A DNA stretch of 64,000 nucleotides from Myxococcales bacterium (GTDB taxonomy: Bacteria; Myxococcota_A; Bradymonadia; UBA7976; UBA1532): the NCBI GenBank assembly GCA_020633465.1, contig JACKDN010000005.1:340791-404790 (forward strand), given 5' to 3'. How positions within the stretch are numbered: the stretch's first letter is position 1; each line of letters starts with the position of its first letter. The notes under the pieces were generated by a model. It was not told where the DNA came from. It ran no database searches and saw nothing but the letters and a program-made list of their open reading frames with translations. Below, piece by piece: positions 43,565-52,222 of the stretch. The translations under genes and the position numbers were made by a program.

Positions 43565-44467
43565 TTAGGGAAGCGAGTCCAGCCGCACGAAGGCGCGGCG
43601 GCGGGCCAGCCAGCTCAGCAGGTGGCGGAAGACGCGGCGCTTGCGGGCCACGGGCGCCTTCAGATCGGGCTGCACCGCGAGGGCGGGATCGAGGCCGTCG
43701 TCGCGCAGGCCCAGCAGATCGACGGCGTGGAACTCGAGGGTCAGGTGGCGGCGCAGGGCGTGGCCGGCGGCGACCGCGGCGAGGCTGCCGGCGCGGCCGA
43801 GCGCGGTGAAGGCGGTGCCGATGAGGGGCACGCCCGCGGCCACCGACACCGGGTACTGGCGCAGCCCGCTCGGCCCGCGGCGGTGGGGCTCGTCGCCGTC
43901 GGCGTCGTAGGGATCGCGCGGCGCGGCCAGCACGCGCGGGGTGCCCAGCACGCTCTGGCTGCGGCGGCCCGCGAGCCGCATCGCGCCCATCACCCCGGCC
44001 TTCGCCAGGTAGTAGGGCGCGCAGGGGAAGACGCTGCTGTCGTAGGTGTGGCCGGCGGCGATCACGTCGGCCTGCAGGGCGGCGTCGGTGTTGTAGCCGG
44101 GCGAGCGGAAGCCCACCACCGGCGCGCCGGCGGCGTCCTCGAGGCGCGCGCGGCCACAGGCCACCTCGGCCCGACGCTCGGCCGGCGACAGCCGAGTCAG
44201 GTCGTAGCGGTGATGCCAGGTGTGGTTGCCGATCTCGTGCCCCGCGTCGACCAGCGCGCGCAGCCGCGCCGCGTTGCCCGGCACCTCGAGATCCTCGGCG
44301 ATGCAGTAGAACGTGGCCGGCACGCCCACCTCGCCGAACAGCTCGACGAAGCGCGGCACGCCCACCGCCCACGCGGCGTTGGTCGCGCTGCCCTCGTCCA
44401 GGCCGTGGATGCGGTAGTAGTGGCGCAGGCTGTCGACGTCGACGCCGACGCTCGCGGTCCGGGTCAC
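43565..44467 (-). CDS. Polysaccharide deacetylase family protein (NodB-like)
   Basis: A 300-residue carbohydrate esterase-4 type enzyme, expected to remove N-acetyl groups from a sugar or lipid-linked saccharide. The metal and catalytic motifs are VGVDVDSL (Asp pair), HEIGNHTWHH (HxxxH zinc ligands) and VGFRSPGYNTD. VPATFYCIAEDL begins the NodB core. No signal peptide is present, so it is probably cytosolic and acts on a precursor. The GTG start overlaps the glycosyltransferase stop (GTGA). The C-terminus is basic (RKRRVFRHLLSWLARRR) and may associate with the membrane. Confidence 0.85.
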   Translation of the reverse strand: MTRTASVGVDVDSLRHYYRIHGLDEGSATNAAWAVGVPRFVELFGEVGVPATFYCIAEDLEVPGNAARLRALVDAGHEIGNHTWHHRYDLTRLSPAERRAEVACGRARLEDAAGAPVVGFRSPGYNTDAALQADVIAAGHTYDSSVFPCAPYYLAKAGVMGAMRLAGRRSQSVLGTPRVLAAPRDPYDADGDEPHRRGPSGLRQYPVSVAAGVPLIGTAFTALGRAGSLAAVAAGHALRRHLTLEFHAVDLLGLRDDGLDPALAVQPDLKAPVARKRRVFRHLLSWLARRRAFVRLDSLP

Positions 44468-45186
44468 TTCAGGTCCCGGCCGAAGCGGATGACCGAGGTC
44501 AGGCGCACCATGTTCTTCAGCACGTTGGGCACCCGGCGAAACAGGTGCACCGAGGGCGGGCGCTTCTCGACGAGGTCGATGGGCACCTCGCACCACTTCA
44601 CCCGATCGTCGCGGTGCGCGCGCACCACCAGCTCGCTGGCGAACATGTCGCGGTCGACCACGCAGGCCTCGACGACGTGCAGCACCTTCGACCGCTCGAA
44701 GGCCTTCAGCCCGTGCGTGTCGGTGCCCTTGAAGCCCGTCGCCACGCGCAGCATGCCGTTGAGCACCTGCGTCGCCATGCGCCGATAGGCGGGCCGGCGA
44801 TCCCGCGCGCCCGGCGCCCGCTTGCTGCCCACGACCAGGTCGTAGTCGTCCTCGCGCAGCTTCTCCATCGCGACGCGGTAGAAGTCCACGTCGCACAGGT
44901 CGATCTCGTCGCAGATGACGTACTTGCCCCGCGCCTCGAGGATGCCGCGGCGCAGCGCCTTGCCGTAGTTGGGCTCGCCGATGCTCATCACGCGCACCTC
45001 GGGGTGGCGCGTCGAGAAGTCCTCGGCGATGCGCACCGTGGCGTCGGTCGAGCCGTTCTCGGCGACGATGATCTCGTAGGTGAAGTCGACGTCCTGCAGC
45101 TTCTCGCGCAGGTCGGACAACGACGCCGAGATGATGCCCTCTTCGTTGTAGACGGGGATGACGATCGAGACGTCGGGCGCGCCCAC
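44464..45186 (-). CDS. Family 2 glycosyltransferase
   Basis: A 240-residue GT-A fold enzyme that adds a sugar from a nucleotide or polyprenyl donor. Motifs are VSIVIPVYNEEGII at the N-terminus, IIVAENGSTDAT, a metal-binding region CDEIDLCDVDFY in place of the usual DxD, and VVGSKRAPGA. The middle reads like dolichol-phosphate mannosyltransferase relatives (GFKGTDTHGLKAF). No membrane helices are present. The start is GTG at 45186, two bases after the flavoprotein stop, so the three genes form one tight operon. The acceptor is unknown. Confidence 0.87.
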   Translation of the reverse strand: MGAPDVSIVIPVYNEEGIISASLSDLREKLQDVDFTYEIIVAENGSTDATVRIAEDFSTRHPEVRVMSIGEPNYGKALRRGILEARGKYVICDEIDLCDVDFYRVAMEKLREDDYDLVVGSKRAPGARDRRPAYRRMATQVLNGMLRVATGFKGTDTHGLKAFERSKVLHVVEACVVDRDMFASELVVRAHRDDRVKWCEVPIDLVEKRPPSVHLFRRVPNVLKNMVRLTSVIRFGRDLK

Positions 45187-45188
45187 GG

Positions 45189-46520
45189 TCAGCTCTCCAG
45201 TAGCTCGGCGGCGGTGCGACGGCCGTCGATCAGCGCGTCCTCCATCGACGAGTAGTTCCAGTCGCCGTACCGGCCGATGCTGCGCAGGCCCTGCGCGCCC
45301 AGCCAGCCGTGAACGGCGTCGCGGGCGTCGTGGTAGGCGAAGTCGTAGACGACGTAGGCGTCCGGGATGCGCCGCGCGTGGGCGAACCGCACGCGGCGGG
45401 CGTCGTCGATCAGGCCCATCGCGATCAGCCCCTCGGTGACGCGCGGCACGAGCGCCTCGGGCGGCGTCTCGCGATCGGCCAGCTCGACGTAGAGCGAGCT
45501 GTCGCCCGCCGGCGCCATCGCCGGGTTGGCGTTCGAGAAGCTGCCCACGCGGTACATCGGCCAGGCGGGCTCGGGCACGTAGATCCAGTGGTCGGGCTGC
45601 CCCAGCGGCCCCTCGACGCCGACGTTGAGGTACACCACCTCGGTGGCCCACAGCTTCGCGCGCGCCGCCCGCACCTCGGCGGGCACCGCGGCCCCCAGCA
45701 GGTCGACGAAGCGCGTCAGCGAGATGGTGTTGACCAGGCGGCGGTAGGTCGTGCGGGTGCCGTCGGCGTAGTGCACCGTGCGCGCGCCGTGGTCGACGCC
45801 GACGACCTCGGCCTCGAGGTGGATGACGTCGCGCCCCACCGCGTCGCCGAGCGCCTCGGCCACCGTCTGGATGCCGCCCTGCTTCGGGTACAGGAAGGTG
45901 GCGTTGTAGCCCATCGCCTTCTCGTTGCACCCGACGGCGCCCGCGACGATGTCGCTCAGCCGCGGCCGCGGCACGAAGCGCTGGCACCAGCGGCTGGTGA
46001 TGCGCTCGGCGGGCACGCCCCACAGCTTGGCGTTGTAGGGCACCATGAAGTGCTCGGCGATGCCCTCGCCGAAGTAGAAGCGGATCCAGTCGGCGAAGTT
46101 CTCGGGCTCGTCGGCGATGGCCACCTCGGCGGGCAGCGCGCGATCGGCCGCGATGGCCCCCATCAGGCAGGCGTGCACCACCTCGGGCGGCAGCCCGTAG
46201 AGGTTCGCCTGGAAGGGGTAGCGCGTGTAGACGCCGTTCGACCAGATGCGGCTCAGGCGCTCGATGCGCATGAAGTGGTCGTCGCCGCACAGGCCCAGCA
46301 CCAGGTCGCGGATGCCGGGATCGCGCAGGTGCAGCCAGTGGCCGGTGACGTCGAAGGTGAAGCCCTCGTATTGCTCGCTCTTCGCTTTGCCGCCGACGTG
46401 ATCGGCGGCGTCGACGACGTGCACGACGGCCCCGCCCTGCTGCAGGTGCCAGGCGGCGGACAGACCGGCGAGGCCGGCGCCGATGACGAGGGTGTCGACG
46501 GATGCGGGGCGGGCGGGCAT
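45189..46520 (-). CDS. FAD-dependent oxidoreductase, UDP-galactopyranose-mutase / amine-oxidase-like
   Basis: A 443-residue flavoprotein. The N-terminal FAD motif is VIGAGLAGLSAAWHLQQGG, followed by VVDAADHVGGKAKSEQYEG. VTGHWLHLRDP and VPYNAKLWGV (residue about 170) resemble the flavoprotein group that includes UDP-galactopyranose mutase and enzymes found in capsule and O-antigen clusters. The C-terminal IGRYGDWNYSSMEDALIDG is the second FAD-binding region. It heads an operon with a glycosyltransferase and a deacetylase, so a sugar-nucleotide or lipid-linked glycan substrate is inferred. A good promoter precedes ATG 46520. Confidence 0.82.
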   Translation of the reverse strand: MPARPASVDTLVIGAGLAGLSAAWHLQQGGAVVHVVDAADHVGGKAKSEQYEGFTFDVTGHWLHLRDPGIRDLVLGLCGDDHFMRIERLSRIWSNGVYTRYPFQANLYGLPPEVVHACLMGAIAADRALPAEVAIADEPENFADWIRFYFGEGIAEHFMVPYNAKLWGVPAERITSRWCQRFVPRPRLSDIVAGAVGCNEKAMGYNATFLYPKQGGIQTVAEALGDAVGRDVIHLEAEVVGVDHGARTVHYADGTRTTYRRLVNTISLTRFVDLLGAAVPAEVRAARAKLWATEVVYLNVGVEGPLGQPDHWIYVPEPAWPMYRVGSFSNANPAMAPAGDSSLYVELADRETPPEALVPRVTEGLIAMGLIDDARRVRFAHARRIPDAYVVYDFAYHDARDAVHGWLGAQGLRSIGRYGDWNYSSMEDALIDGRRTAAELLES

Positions 46521-46551
46521 GGGCCTTCGGGGTGGCTGTGCGGGGGCGGCG

Positions 46552-46581
46552 AGTTTAGGTGACTGTGCGCGCCGGGATCAA
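46552..46581 (-). promoter_or_regulatory. Sigma-70 type promoter of the polysaccharide operon
   Basis: On the minus strand, TTGATC (46576-46581) and TAAACT (46552-46557) are 18 bases apart, about 32 bases before the flavoprotein ATG. The divergent kinase gene starts on the other side; its own promoter is not clear, though TATGGT at 46612-46617 could be a -10. Confidence 0.55.
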
Positions 46582-46720
46582 CTCGTGCCCCGGCGACCGA
46601 ACGAAAAGAGGTATGGTAGGCGCGGCCGTGGGCTCCGCCCCCGCGCGCCGAAGTTGCCGGCCCGGGCCCGGCGTGCGATGGATCGGCGTGGCAGGCTGGC
46701 TGGGGACCGCCGAGTCGGGT

Positions 46721-48730
46721 TTGAAGATTCAGCCGCGACAGTTCGGGAAGTACCTGCTGCTCGACCGCATCGGCGTCGGCGGCATGGCCGAGATCTGGCG
46801 AGGTCGTCAGTTCGGTGCGGCCGGCTTCCAGAAGCAGCTCGTCATCAAGAAGATCCTGCAGCACCTCGCGGACAACGACGAGTTCGTCCGCATGTTCATC
46901 GACGAGGCGAAGATCGCCGTCTCGCTGCAGCACGCCAACGTCGTGCAGATCTTCGACCTGGGCGCCGTGCACAAGGAGTACTTCATCGCGATGGAGTACG
47001 TCCTGGGCAAGGACCTCCTCAACCTGCTCATCCGCTGCACGCACCTGCGCATCCGCGTGCCGCACAAGCTGGCGGTGTTCATCATCGCCGAGACCCTCAA
47101 GGGCCTCGAGGCCGCCCACCACGCCGTCGACAGCCGCGGCAACCCGCTGCACATCGTGCACCGCGACGTGTCGCCGTCGAACGTGCTGATCAGCTACGAG
47201 GGCGAGGTGAAGATCGGCGACTTCGGCGTCGCCAAGGCCAGCCGGCGCGAGGCCGCGACGCGCAGCGGCACGATGAAGGGCAAGCTGGGCTACATGAGCC
47301 CGGAGCAGGTGACCGGCAAGGAGATCGACCACCGGGCCGACCTGTTCGGCGCCGGCATCATGTTCTACGAGATGCTGGCGATGAACCGGCTCTTCCACGG
47401 GAAGACCGAGCTCGAGACGCTGATGCTGGTGCGCGACTGCGACGTCGACGCGGCCATCGACAAGCTGCCCGACGGCATCGCCCCCTCGCTGATCGAGATC
47501 CTGCGCAAGGCCCTCGACCGCGACCGCGACAAGCGCTTCCAGTCGGCCAGCGAGTTCCTCGATGCGCTGCTCGACCACCTGTTCAACGAGAAGATCCGGG
47601 TGTCCGGGCAGGACATGAGCCGGTTCATGAAGTCGGTCTTCGCGAAGGAGATCGACGAGGAGCTCGAGAAGCTCAAGTCGATCGACGGCATGGTGGCCGA
47701 GATGGCGCCGCGGCTGCGGCTGGACGCGACGCCCAACCCGGTCGTCGGGCGCACGGACACCGGCTCGCTGCGTATCGCGCCCACGCCCGAGCAGCTGCAG
47801 TTCTCGGCGCAGAGCCGCTTCCGCATCCGCGACGCCGAGGGCGTCATCTACGGGCCGATGGGCCTGCACACGCTGGTCGAGATCATTCAGCGCGACGGGA
47901 TGCAGGGCAGCGAAGAGGTGTCGGTGGACGGCAGCCCGTGGCTGCCCGCCGAGCAGGTGCCGCAGATCGCCGAGGCCGGCGTCACCGGCGAGGGGCCCGA
48001 GCCCGACTTCACCGGCAGCTTCGACAAGCGCGCCTTCCCGCGGCTGCTGTATCGCTACGCGGCGGTCAAGGCGACCGGGCGGATGCACCTCGAGACGGGC
48101 ACCAAGCGCAAGGAGATCTTCTGGCGGCGCGGCCGACCCGAGTACGTGACGAGCAACCTGCGGTCGGAGCTGTTGGGGGAGTACCTCGTCGAGCGGCGGC
48201 TGATCTCGCGCCAGCGGCTGAACGAGGCGCTGACCTCGCTGAGCGACTTCGGCGGGCGGCTGGGCGACGCGCTGCTGCACCTCGAGCTGCTGACCCCGCA
48301 CGACCTCTTCACCGCGCTGGCCGCCCAGGTGAAGGCCAAGCTGCTCGAGGTGTTCAGCTGGCCCGACGGGCGCTACGCCTTCTTCCAGGGCGAGCACACC
48401 ACCGCGCAGATCGTGCCGCTCGAGCTGGGCGCCTACGCGCTGATCAACGAGGGCGTCACCCGGCGCATGGCCATCGACGACATCAAGGCGCACTTCGATG
48501 GGCGCGAGCACCTGACCTTCGTGCGGCAGGACCACAAGGTCGTCACGCCCGAGCAGCTGCAGCTGTCGACGAAGCAGCTGCGGGTGTGGAACGCGGTGGG
48601 CCACGGCGTGCCCATCGCCGAGCAGTTCGGGCGCCTCGTGTCGATCCCCGGCGTCGACGAGGGCGACGTCTACCAGGTGCTGTTCCTGATGGAGCGCCTG
48701 GAGTTCGCCCGCCTCGACCCGCGCCCCTGA
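46721..48730 (+). CDS. Serine/threonine protein kinase with GYF-like and DUF4388 modules
   Basis: 669 residues from a TTG at 46721. The frame is open back to 46559, with other candidate starts at 46613 (ATG), 46628 and 46688 (GTG). Kinase motifs are RIGVGGMAEIWRG, VIKKIL, HRDVSPSNVLI, GDFGVAKA and GYMSPEQ; the HRDVSPSN form is common in Myxococcota kinases. After a helical linker comes a GYF-like module (FRIRDAEGVIYGPMGLHTL), then a DUF4388-type domain (TGRMHLETGTKRKEIFWRRG, then LGEYLVERRLISRQRLNEAL). No membrane helix is seen, so it is cytosolic. DUF4388 is linked in this phylum to motility and signalling proteins. Confidence 0.85.
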   Translation: MKIQPRQFGKYLLLDRIGVGGMAEIWRGRQFGAAGFQKQLVIKKILQHLADNDEFVRMFIDEAKIAVSLQHANVVQIFDLGAVHKEYFIAMEYVLGKDLLNLLIRCTHLRIRVPHKLAVFIIAETLKGLEAAHHAVDSRGNPLHIVHRDVSPSNVLISYEGEVKIGDFGVAKASRREAATRSGTMKGKLGYMSPEQVTGKEIDHRADLFGAGIMFYEMLAMNRLFHGKTELETLMLVRDCDVDAAIDKLPDGIAPSLIEILRKALDRDRDKRFQSASEFLDALLDHLFNEKIRVSGQDMSRFMKSVFAKEIDEELEKLKSIDGMVAEMAPRLRLDATPNPVVGRTDTGSLRIAPTPEQLQFSAQSRFRIRDAEGVIYGPMGLHTLVEIIQRDGMQGSEEVSVDGSPWLPAEQVPQIAEAGVTGEGPEPDFTGSFDKRAFPRLLYRYAAVKATGRMHLETGTKRKEIFWRRGRPEYVTSNLRSELLGEYLVERRLISRQRLNEALTSLSDFGGRLGDALLHLELLTPHDLFTALAAQVKAKLLEVFSWPDGRYAFFQGEHTTAQIVPLELGAYALINEGVTRRMAIDDIKAHFDGREHLTFVRQDHKVVTPEQLQLSTKQLRVWNAVGHGVPIAEQFGRLVSIPGVDEGDVYQVLFLMERLEFARLDPRP

Positions 48731-48767
48731 ATACCCTCGAACCCCTTCCGTCGCGGCGCCGCGCGCC

Positions 48768-48776
48768 TGCTATGAT
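48768..48776 (+). promoter_or_regulatory. Extended -10 promoter for the metalloprotease operon
   Basis: CTGCTATGAT contains an extended -10 (TGC plus TATGAT, hexamer 48771-48776), 33 bases before the ATG. The -35 is weak. It lies just after the kinase stop at 48730, giving the protease operon its own start. Confidence 0.5.
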
Positions 48777-48808
48777 GGGCCGCCTGATGGGAAGGGGGGC
48801 GAGTTCCG

Positions 48809-50995
48809 ATGACCACACGATGGACGCGGCTTGCGCTGCCCGTGGCGCTGCTGGCGCTCGGCGGCTGCAAGAACATCACGGCAGGCCAGGCCGAGGCGGG
48901 CAACGTCGGCGCCGCCTGCGAGGCCGCCGGCGACTGCGATCAGGTCGAGGCGGCGCAATGCCTGCGCATGCCCGACGGCTACTGCTCGGCGTCGTGCAGC
49001 GGCGGGGCCTTCGACTGCGACGACCAGAGCATCTGCGACGAGCTGGGTGATCAGGCCTACTACTGCCTCGACGGCTGCCTCACCGACAACGGCAACAGCG
49101 ACTGCCGCGATCAGTACCGCTGCTCGGCGCGGCCCGACGTGGTCAACTTCGACGGCGCAATGGTGGGCGTGTGCGTCCCCAAGTGCGAGTCGGACAGCGA
49201 CTGCGAGGCGGGCCGGCGCTGCGACACCGGCTCGGGCAACTGCGTCGCGCGCGGCGAGAAGGCCACCGGCGACGCCTGCACCGCGAACAACCAGTGCAAC
49301 GGCGGGCTGTGCCTGAAGACCACCGCGTTCCGCGGCGGCTACTGCTCGGCGCGCTGCGGCAACCAGTTCGCCGACTGCGAGCCCGGCGCCAGCTGCGTCA
49401 CCGTCGACGGCGCGGCCGTCTGCCTCGGCGGCTGCGACGGCGACGGCGACTGCCGCGGCGGCGACGGCTACAAGTGCCGCGAGGTGGCGCGCACCACCGA
49501 CAGCCAGGGCGACAGCGTGCCGGTGCGGGCCTGCGTGCCCCGCTGCCAGAGCAACGACGAGTGCGGCGACGGCGAGCACTGCGACGTCGAGAGCGGCGAC
49601 TGCGTCGAGGGCGTCGGTGATCCCAACCCGCTCGGCGCCTTCTGCGCGGGCGACGGCGACTGCGCCTCGGGGGCCTGCCTGACCGGCGAGCGGTGGCCCA
49701 ACGGCTACTGCACCGCCGGCTGCGACGCGTGCACCGGCACCTGCAACACCACCGCCGATGGGGACGTCTGCCTCGCCGCGTGCGACGCCGACCTCGACTG
49801 CCGCCCGGGCTACGTCTGCAACGACGGCGGCTGCACCGGCCCGTGCAAGTCCGAGGCGGACTGCGCCGACGGCCTGGTGTGCAACACGTCGTCGGGCCGC
49901 TGCGTCGAGCGCGCCCAGGGCGACGCGCAGGTGCAGCGCGTGCAGGTCGCGCGCGGCGTGTCGGTCAGCGGCGGCCTGAGCGATCCCCTCACCCTCGACG
50001 TGCCGGCGGGCACGCTCGGCTTCGCCATCCTCGCCGAGGGCAGCGGCGCCGATCTGATGATCATCGGCGAGATGGTCGACCCCAACGGCAACACCATCTA
50101 CGACTTCCAGGATCCCTTCGGCAGCCAGGTGCGGTTCTTCCCCAGCGAGGACGTCATCACCCAGTACGTGCCCTCGAGCCCGCGCTCGGCGCCGATCCCG
50201 GGCACCTACACCTTCCGGCTGATCAAGGACGGCGGCAACGCGTCGGTCGACGTCGACGCGGTGATCAAGACCGCCGACGGCGAGCCCGAGACCAGCGCGC
50301 TCGACGTGAACTTCTTCTTCGCCGACGTCAGCGATGTCGAGGCCGCGCAGGCGGGGGGGGACGCCGACTTCCAGCGGGCCGTCGGCGAGATGAAGCGCAT
50401 CTACCAGCAGCAGGGCATCGAGATCGGCGAGGTGCACTACTGCGATCTGCCCGGCGGGGACGCCGCACGCTTCGCGGTCATCGACAGCGTCGACGGGCCC
50501 ACCTCGGAGCTGGGGCAGATGTTCTCGGTGTCGAGCCGCGCCGGCGACCTGGGCTGCAGCCCCGATCAGGCGCTCAACTTCTTCATGGTGCAGGAGATCG
50601 TCGGCGGCCGGGCCGGGTACATCATCCTCGGCATCGCGGGCGGCATCCCCGGGCCGCCGGGCGTGCACGGCACCACCCACAGCGGCGTGGCGGTGACGAT
50701 GTCCGGCTGGCGGCGCAACCCGACCCAGCTGGCGCAGACCATGGCGCACGAGGGTGGGCACTTCCTGGGCCTGTTCCACACCACCGAGGCCGAGGGCACC
50801 GCCTTCGACCCGCTGCCCGACACGCCCCAGTGCGACAACTCGAACGACCGGGACAGCGACGGCATCGTCGCCTACCAGGAGTGCGGCGGCGGCAAGGGCG
50901 CCGAGAACCTGATGTTCTGGGCCGCGGGCGACTCGGCCGAGAAGGTCACCGGCGACCAGGGCTTCGTCCTGGTGCGCAACCCGGCGCTGAAGTGA
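48809..50995 (+). CDS. Cysteine-rich lipoprotein with a C-terminal metzincin-type metalloprotease domain
   Basis: 728 residues. The N-terminus is a lipoprotein signal (LALPVALLALGGC). Residues of about 30-360 hold some seven Cys-rich modules with the pattern C-x-S/D-x2-DC...GRxCDxxxxxC (for example CESDSDCEAGRRCDTGSGNC). These resemble disulfide-knotted surface repeats of Myxococcota. A beta domain (about 375-490) follows. The last 240 residues contain TMAHEGGHFLGLFHTTE, the HExxHxxGxxH zinc signature, so the protein is probably an active surface peptidase. The motif is followed by a calcium-like DNSNDRDSDG segment. It leads an operon with two small exported proteins. Confidence 0.82.
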   Translation: MTTRWTRLALPVALLALGGCKNITAGQAEAGNVGAACEAAGDCDQVEAAQCLRMPDGYCSASCSGGAFDCDDQSICDELGDQAYYCLDGCLTDNGNSDCRDQYRCSARPDVVNFDGAMVGVCVPKCESDSDCEAGRRCDTGSGNCVARGEKATGDACTANNQCNGGLCLKTTAFRGGYCSARCGNQFADCEPGASCVTVDGAAVCLGGCDGDGDCRGGDGYKCREVARTTDSQGDSVPVRACVPRCQSNDECGDGEHCDVESGDCVEGVGDPNPLGAFCAGDGDCASGACLTGERWPNGYCTAGCDACTGTCNTTADGDVCLAACDADLDCRPGYVCNDGGCTGPCKSEADCADGLVCNTSSGRCVERAQGDAQVQRVQVARGVSVSGGLSDPLTLDVPAGTLGFAILAEGSGADLMIIGEMVDPNGNTIYDFQDPFGSQVRFFPSEDVITQYVPSSPRSAPIPGTYTFRLIKDGGNASVDVDAVIKTADGEPETSALDVNFFFADVSDVEAAQAGGDADFQRAVGEMKRIYQQQGIEIGEVHYCDLPGGDAARFAVIDSVDGPTSELGQMFSVSSRAGDLGCSPDQALNFFMVQEIVGGRAGYIILGIAGGIPGPPGVHGTTHSGVAVTMSGWRRNPTQLAQTMAHEGGHFLGLFHTTEAEGTAFDPLPDTPQCDNSNDRDSDGIVAYQECGGGKGAENLMFWAAGDSAEKVTGDQGFVLVRNPALK

Positions 50996-51003
50996 GGCGG
51001 ACG

Positions 51004-51585
51004 ATGAACGGCACCCTGAAGCGACTCGCGCTCGCCCTCACCCTCGGCGCGTCGGCCACCGTTGCCGGCCCGGCCGCGGCGCAGGTGAGCGATCCCCACA
51101 AGCAGGTCATCCAGGCGCGTCAGGCCCTCGACGCGTGGTTCGCGGGCTACGAGTTCGTGCCCGAGAAGCGGCACTTCGACGGCCTGGGCGTCGGGCTCGG
51201 GCCGGCCCTGGCGCAGATCGTCGGGGACGCCGACGCGCCGCTGCTGTCGCGCGCGCGCGCGCTGTCGGCGATGGTGTACGCGCCCGGCCCCGAGACCGAG
51301 GGCGCGCTGCTGCTGATCGCGCGCGGCGCGAACCAGCCCAGCCTGCTGCGCCGCAAGGCGGTGCTGGTGCTGGGTGAGAGCTACGGGCCCAAGCACCTCG
51401 GCGAGATCGTCGACGTCTACAGCCAGTCGCCCGACGACGTGCCGCTGCGCGAGGCCTGCGCGCGCGCCATCCGGTTCGCCGGCGATCAGGGGAAGGTGCT
51501 GCGCACGATGATGCTGCGCGTCGAGCAGGCGCCGACGGTGCGCGCCCTGCTGCACGACGACAAGCAGATCGGGGCCGATCGTTGA
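51004..51585 (+). CDS. Exported HEAT-repeat-like protein
   Basis: 193 residues with a signal peptide (LKRLALALTLGASATVAGPAAAQ). The mature part is all-helical with HEAT-like pairs (SRARALSAMVYAPGPETEGALL, cited in part as LSRARALSAMVY; then LRRKAVLVLGESYG and LREACARAIRFAGDQG). It would act in the periplasm or on the surface as a binding scaffold. The ATG lies eight bases after the protease stop, and its own stop overlaps the next start (TTGA). The operon order suggests a helper of the metalloprotease; this is inference. Confidence 0.7.
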   Translation: MNGTLKRLALALTLGASATVAGPAAAQVSDPHKQVIQARQALDAWFAGYEFVPEKRHFDGLGVGLGPALAQIVGDADAPLLSRARALSAMVYAPGPETEGALLLIARGANQPSLLRRKAVLVLGESYGPKHLGEIVDVYSQSPDDVPLREACARAIRFAGDQGKVLRTMMLRVEQAPTVRALLHDDKQIGADR

Positions 51586-52064
51586 GGGGACTGGTGCTGC
51601 TGGTCGCGCTGGGCCTGCCGGGCGCCGCGCTGGCGGCCCCGCAGCCCGACGTCGTGCCCGCGCTGACGCCGGCGCCCGACGGGGGCGCGCAGGTGCTGGT
51701 GCTGCACGCGCGGGCCTGCATGCTGCTCGAGGGCGAGGCGCCGGATCCGGTGCCGCTGAAGGCCGGCTCGACGGCCGACTGTCAGCGGCTGAACCGGGCG
51801 ATGGGCCCGCTTCGCCAGGACAAGCTGCGGCGCCTGCGCGTCAAGGCGGGCACCTACGTCATCCGGCTGCTGAACGTCGACGTCCCCTGGCCCATCGACT
51901 TCGCGATCGAGGGCGCCCACGATCCCAGCCTGCCCAAGCACGCCGGGGGCAAGATCGCGCCCGGCGAGGGCGCCGACTTCCGCCTCGAGCTGAAGCCCGG
52001 CATCTACGTGTACCGCTCGCCGCTGAACGCGACGCTGGACTACCGGCTGCTGGTCGAGAACTGA
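51582..52064 (+). CDS. Small exported protein of unknown function
   Basis: 160 residues with a signal peptide (RGLVLLVALGLPGAALAA). It is a beta-rich protein with two cysteines (RACMLLEGE and TADCQRL) and repeated beta-strand phrases such as VKAGTYVIRLLNVDVPW and LKPGIYVYRS, which recall a small immunoglobulin-like or jelly-roll fold. The TTG start overlaps the preceding stop by four bases. Third and last gene of the metalloprotease operon; it is followed by three hairpins. No family is recognised. Confidence 0.65.
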   Translation: MRGLVLLVALGLPGAALAAPQPDVVPALTPAPDGGAQVLVLHARACMLLEGEAPDPVPLKAGSTADCQRLNRAMGPLRQDKLRRLRVKAGTYVIRLLNVDVPWPIDFAIEGAHDPSLPKHAGGKIAPGEGADFRLELKPGIYVYRSPLNATLDYRLLVEN

Positions 52065-52076
52065 TCGATCGCTCCG

Positions 52077-52122
52077 GCCCGCTCGCACCGGCCGCCTGTG
52101 ACGGCTGAGGCTGCGAGCGGGC
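52077..52122. terminator. Hairpin 1 between convergent genes
   Basis: GCCCGCTCGCA (52077-52087) pairs perfectly with TGCGAGCGGGC (52112-52122) across a 24-base loop that is itself partly self-complementary. It lies 13 bases after the end of the metalloprotease operon and is probably its terminator, although no T-run follows. Confidence 0.5.
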
Positions 52123-52148
52123 GTCAGGCCGCCGTGGAGCGGCCTGAC
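52123..52148. terminator. Hairpin 2 between convergent genes
   Basis: GTCAGGCCGC-CGTGGA-GCGGCCTGAC has a perfect 10-base-pair stem and a six-base loop, and abuts hairpin 1 without a gap. Confidence 0.5.
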
Positions 52149-52189
52149 GGGGAGGGTGAGAGGGTACGGCCGCACGGGGGCGGCGGGGG

Positions 52190-52213
52190 CCGGGGCCGCG
52201 AGCGCGGCCCCGG
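52190..52213. terminator. Hairpin 3, end of the RNase E/G tail
   Basis: CCGGGGCCGC-GAGC-GCGGCCCCGG is a perfect 10-base-pair stem with a four-base loop, nine bases past the stop that closes the repetitive RNase E/G tail on the minus strand. It is symmetric and could act on both converging transcripts. Confidence 0.5.
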
Positions 52214-52222
52214 CGGTGCCGG

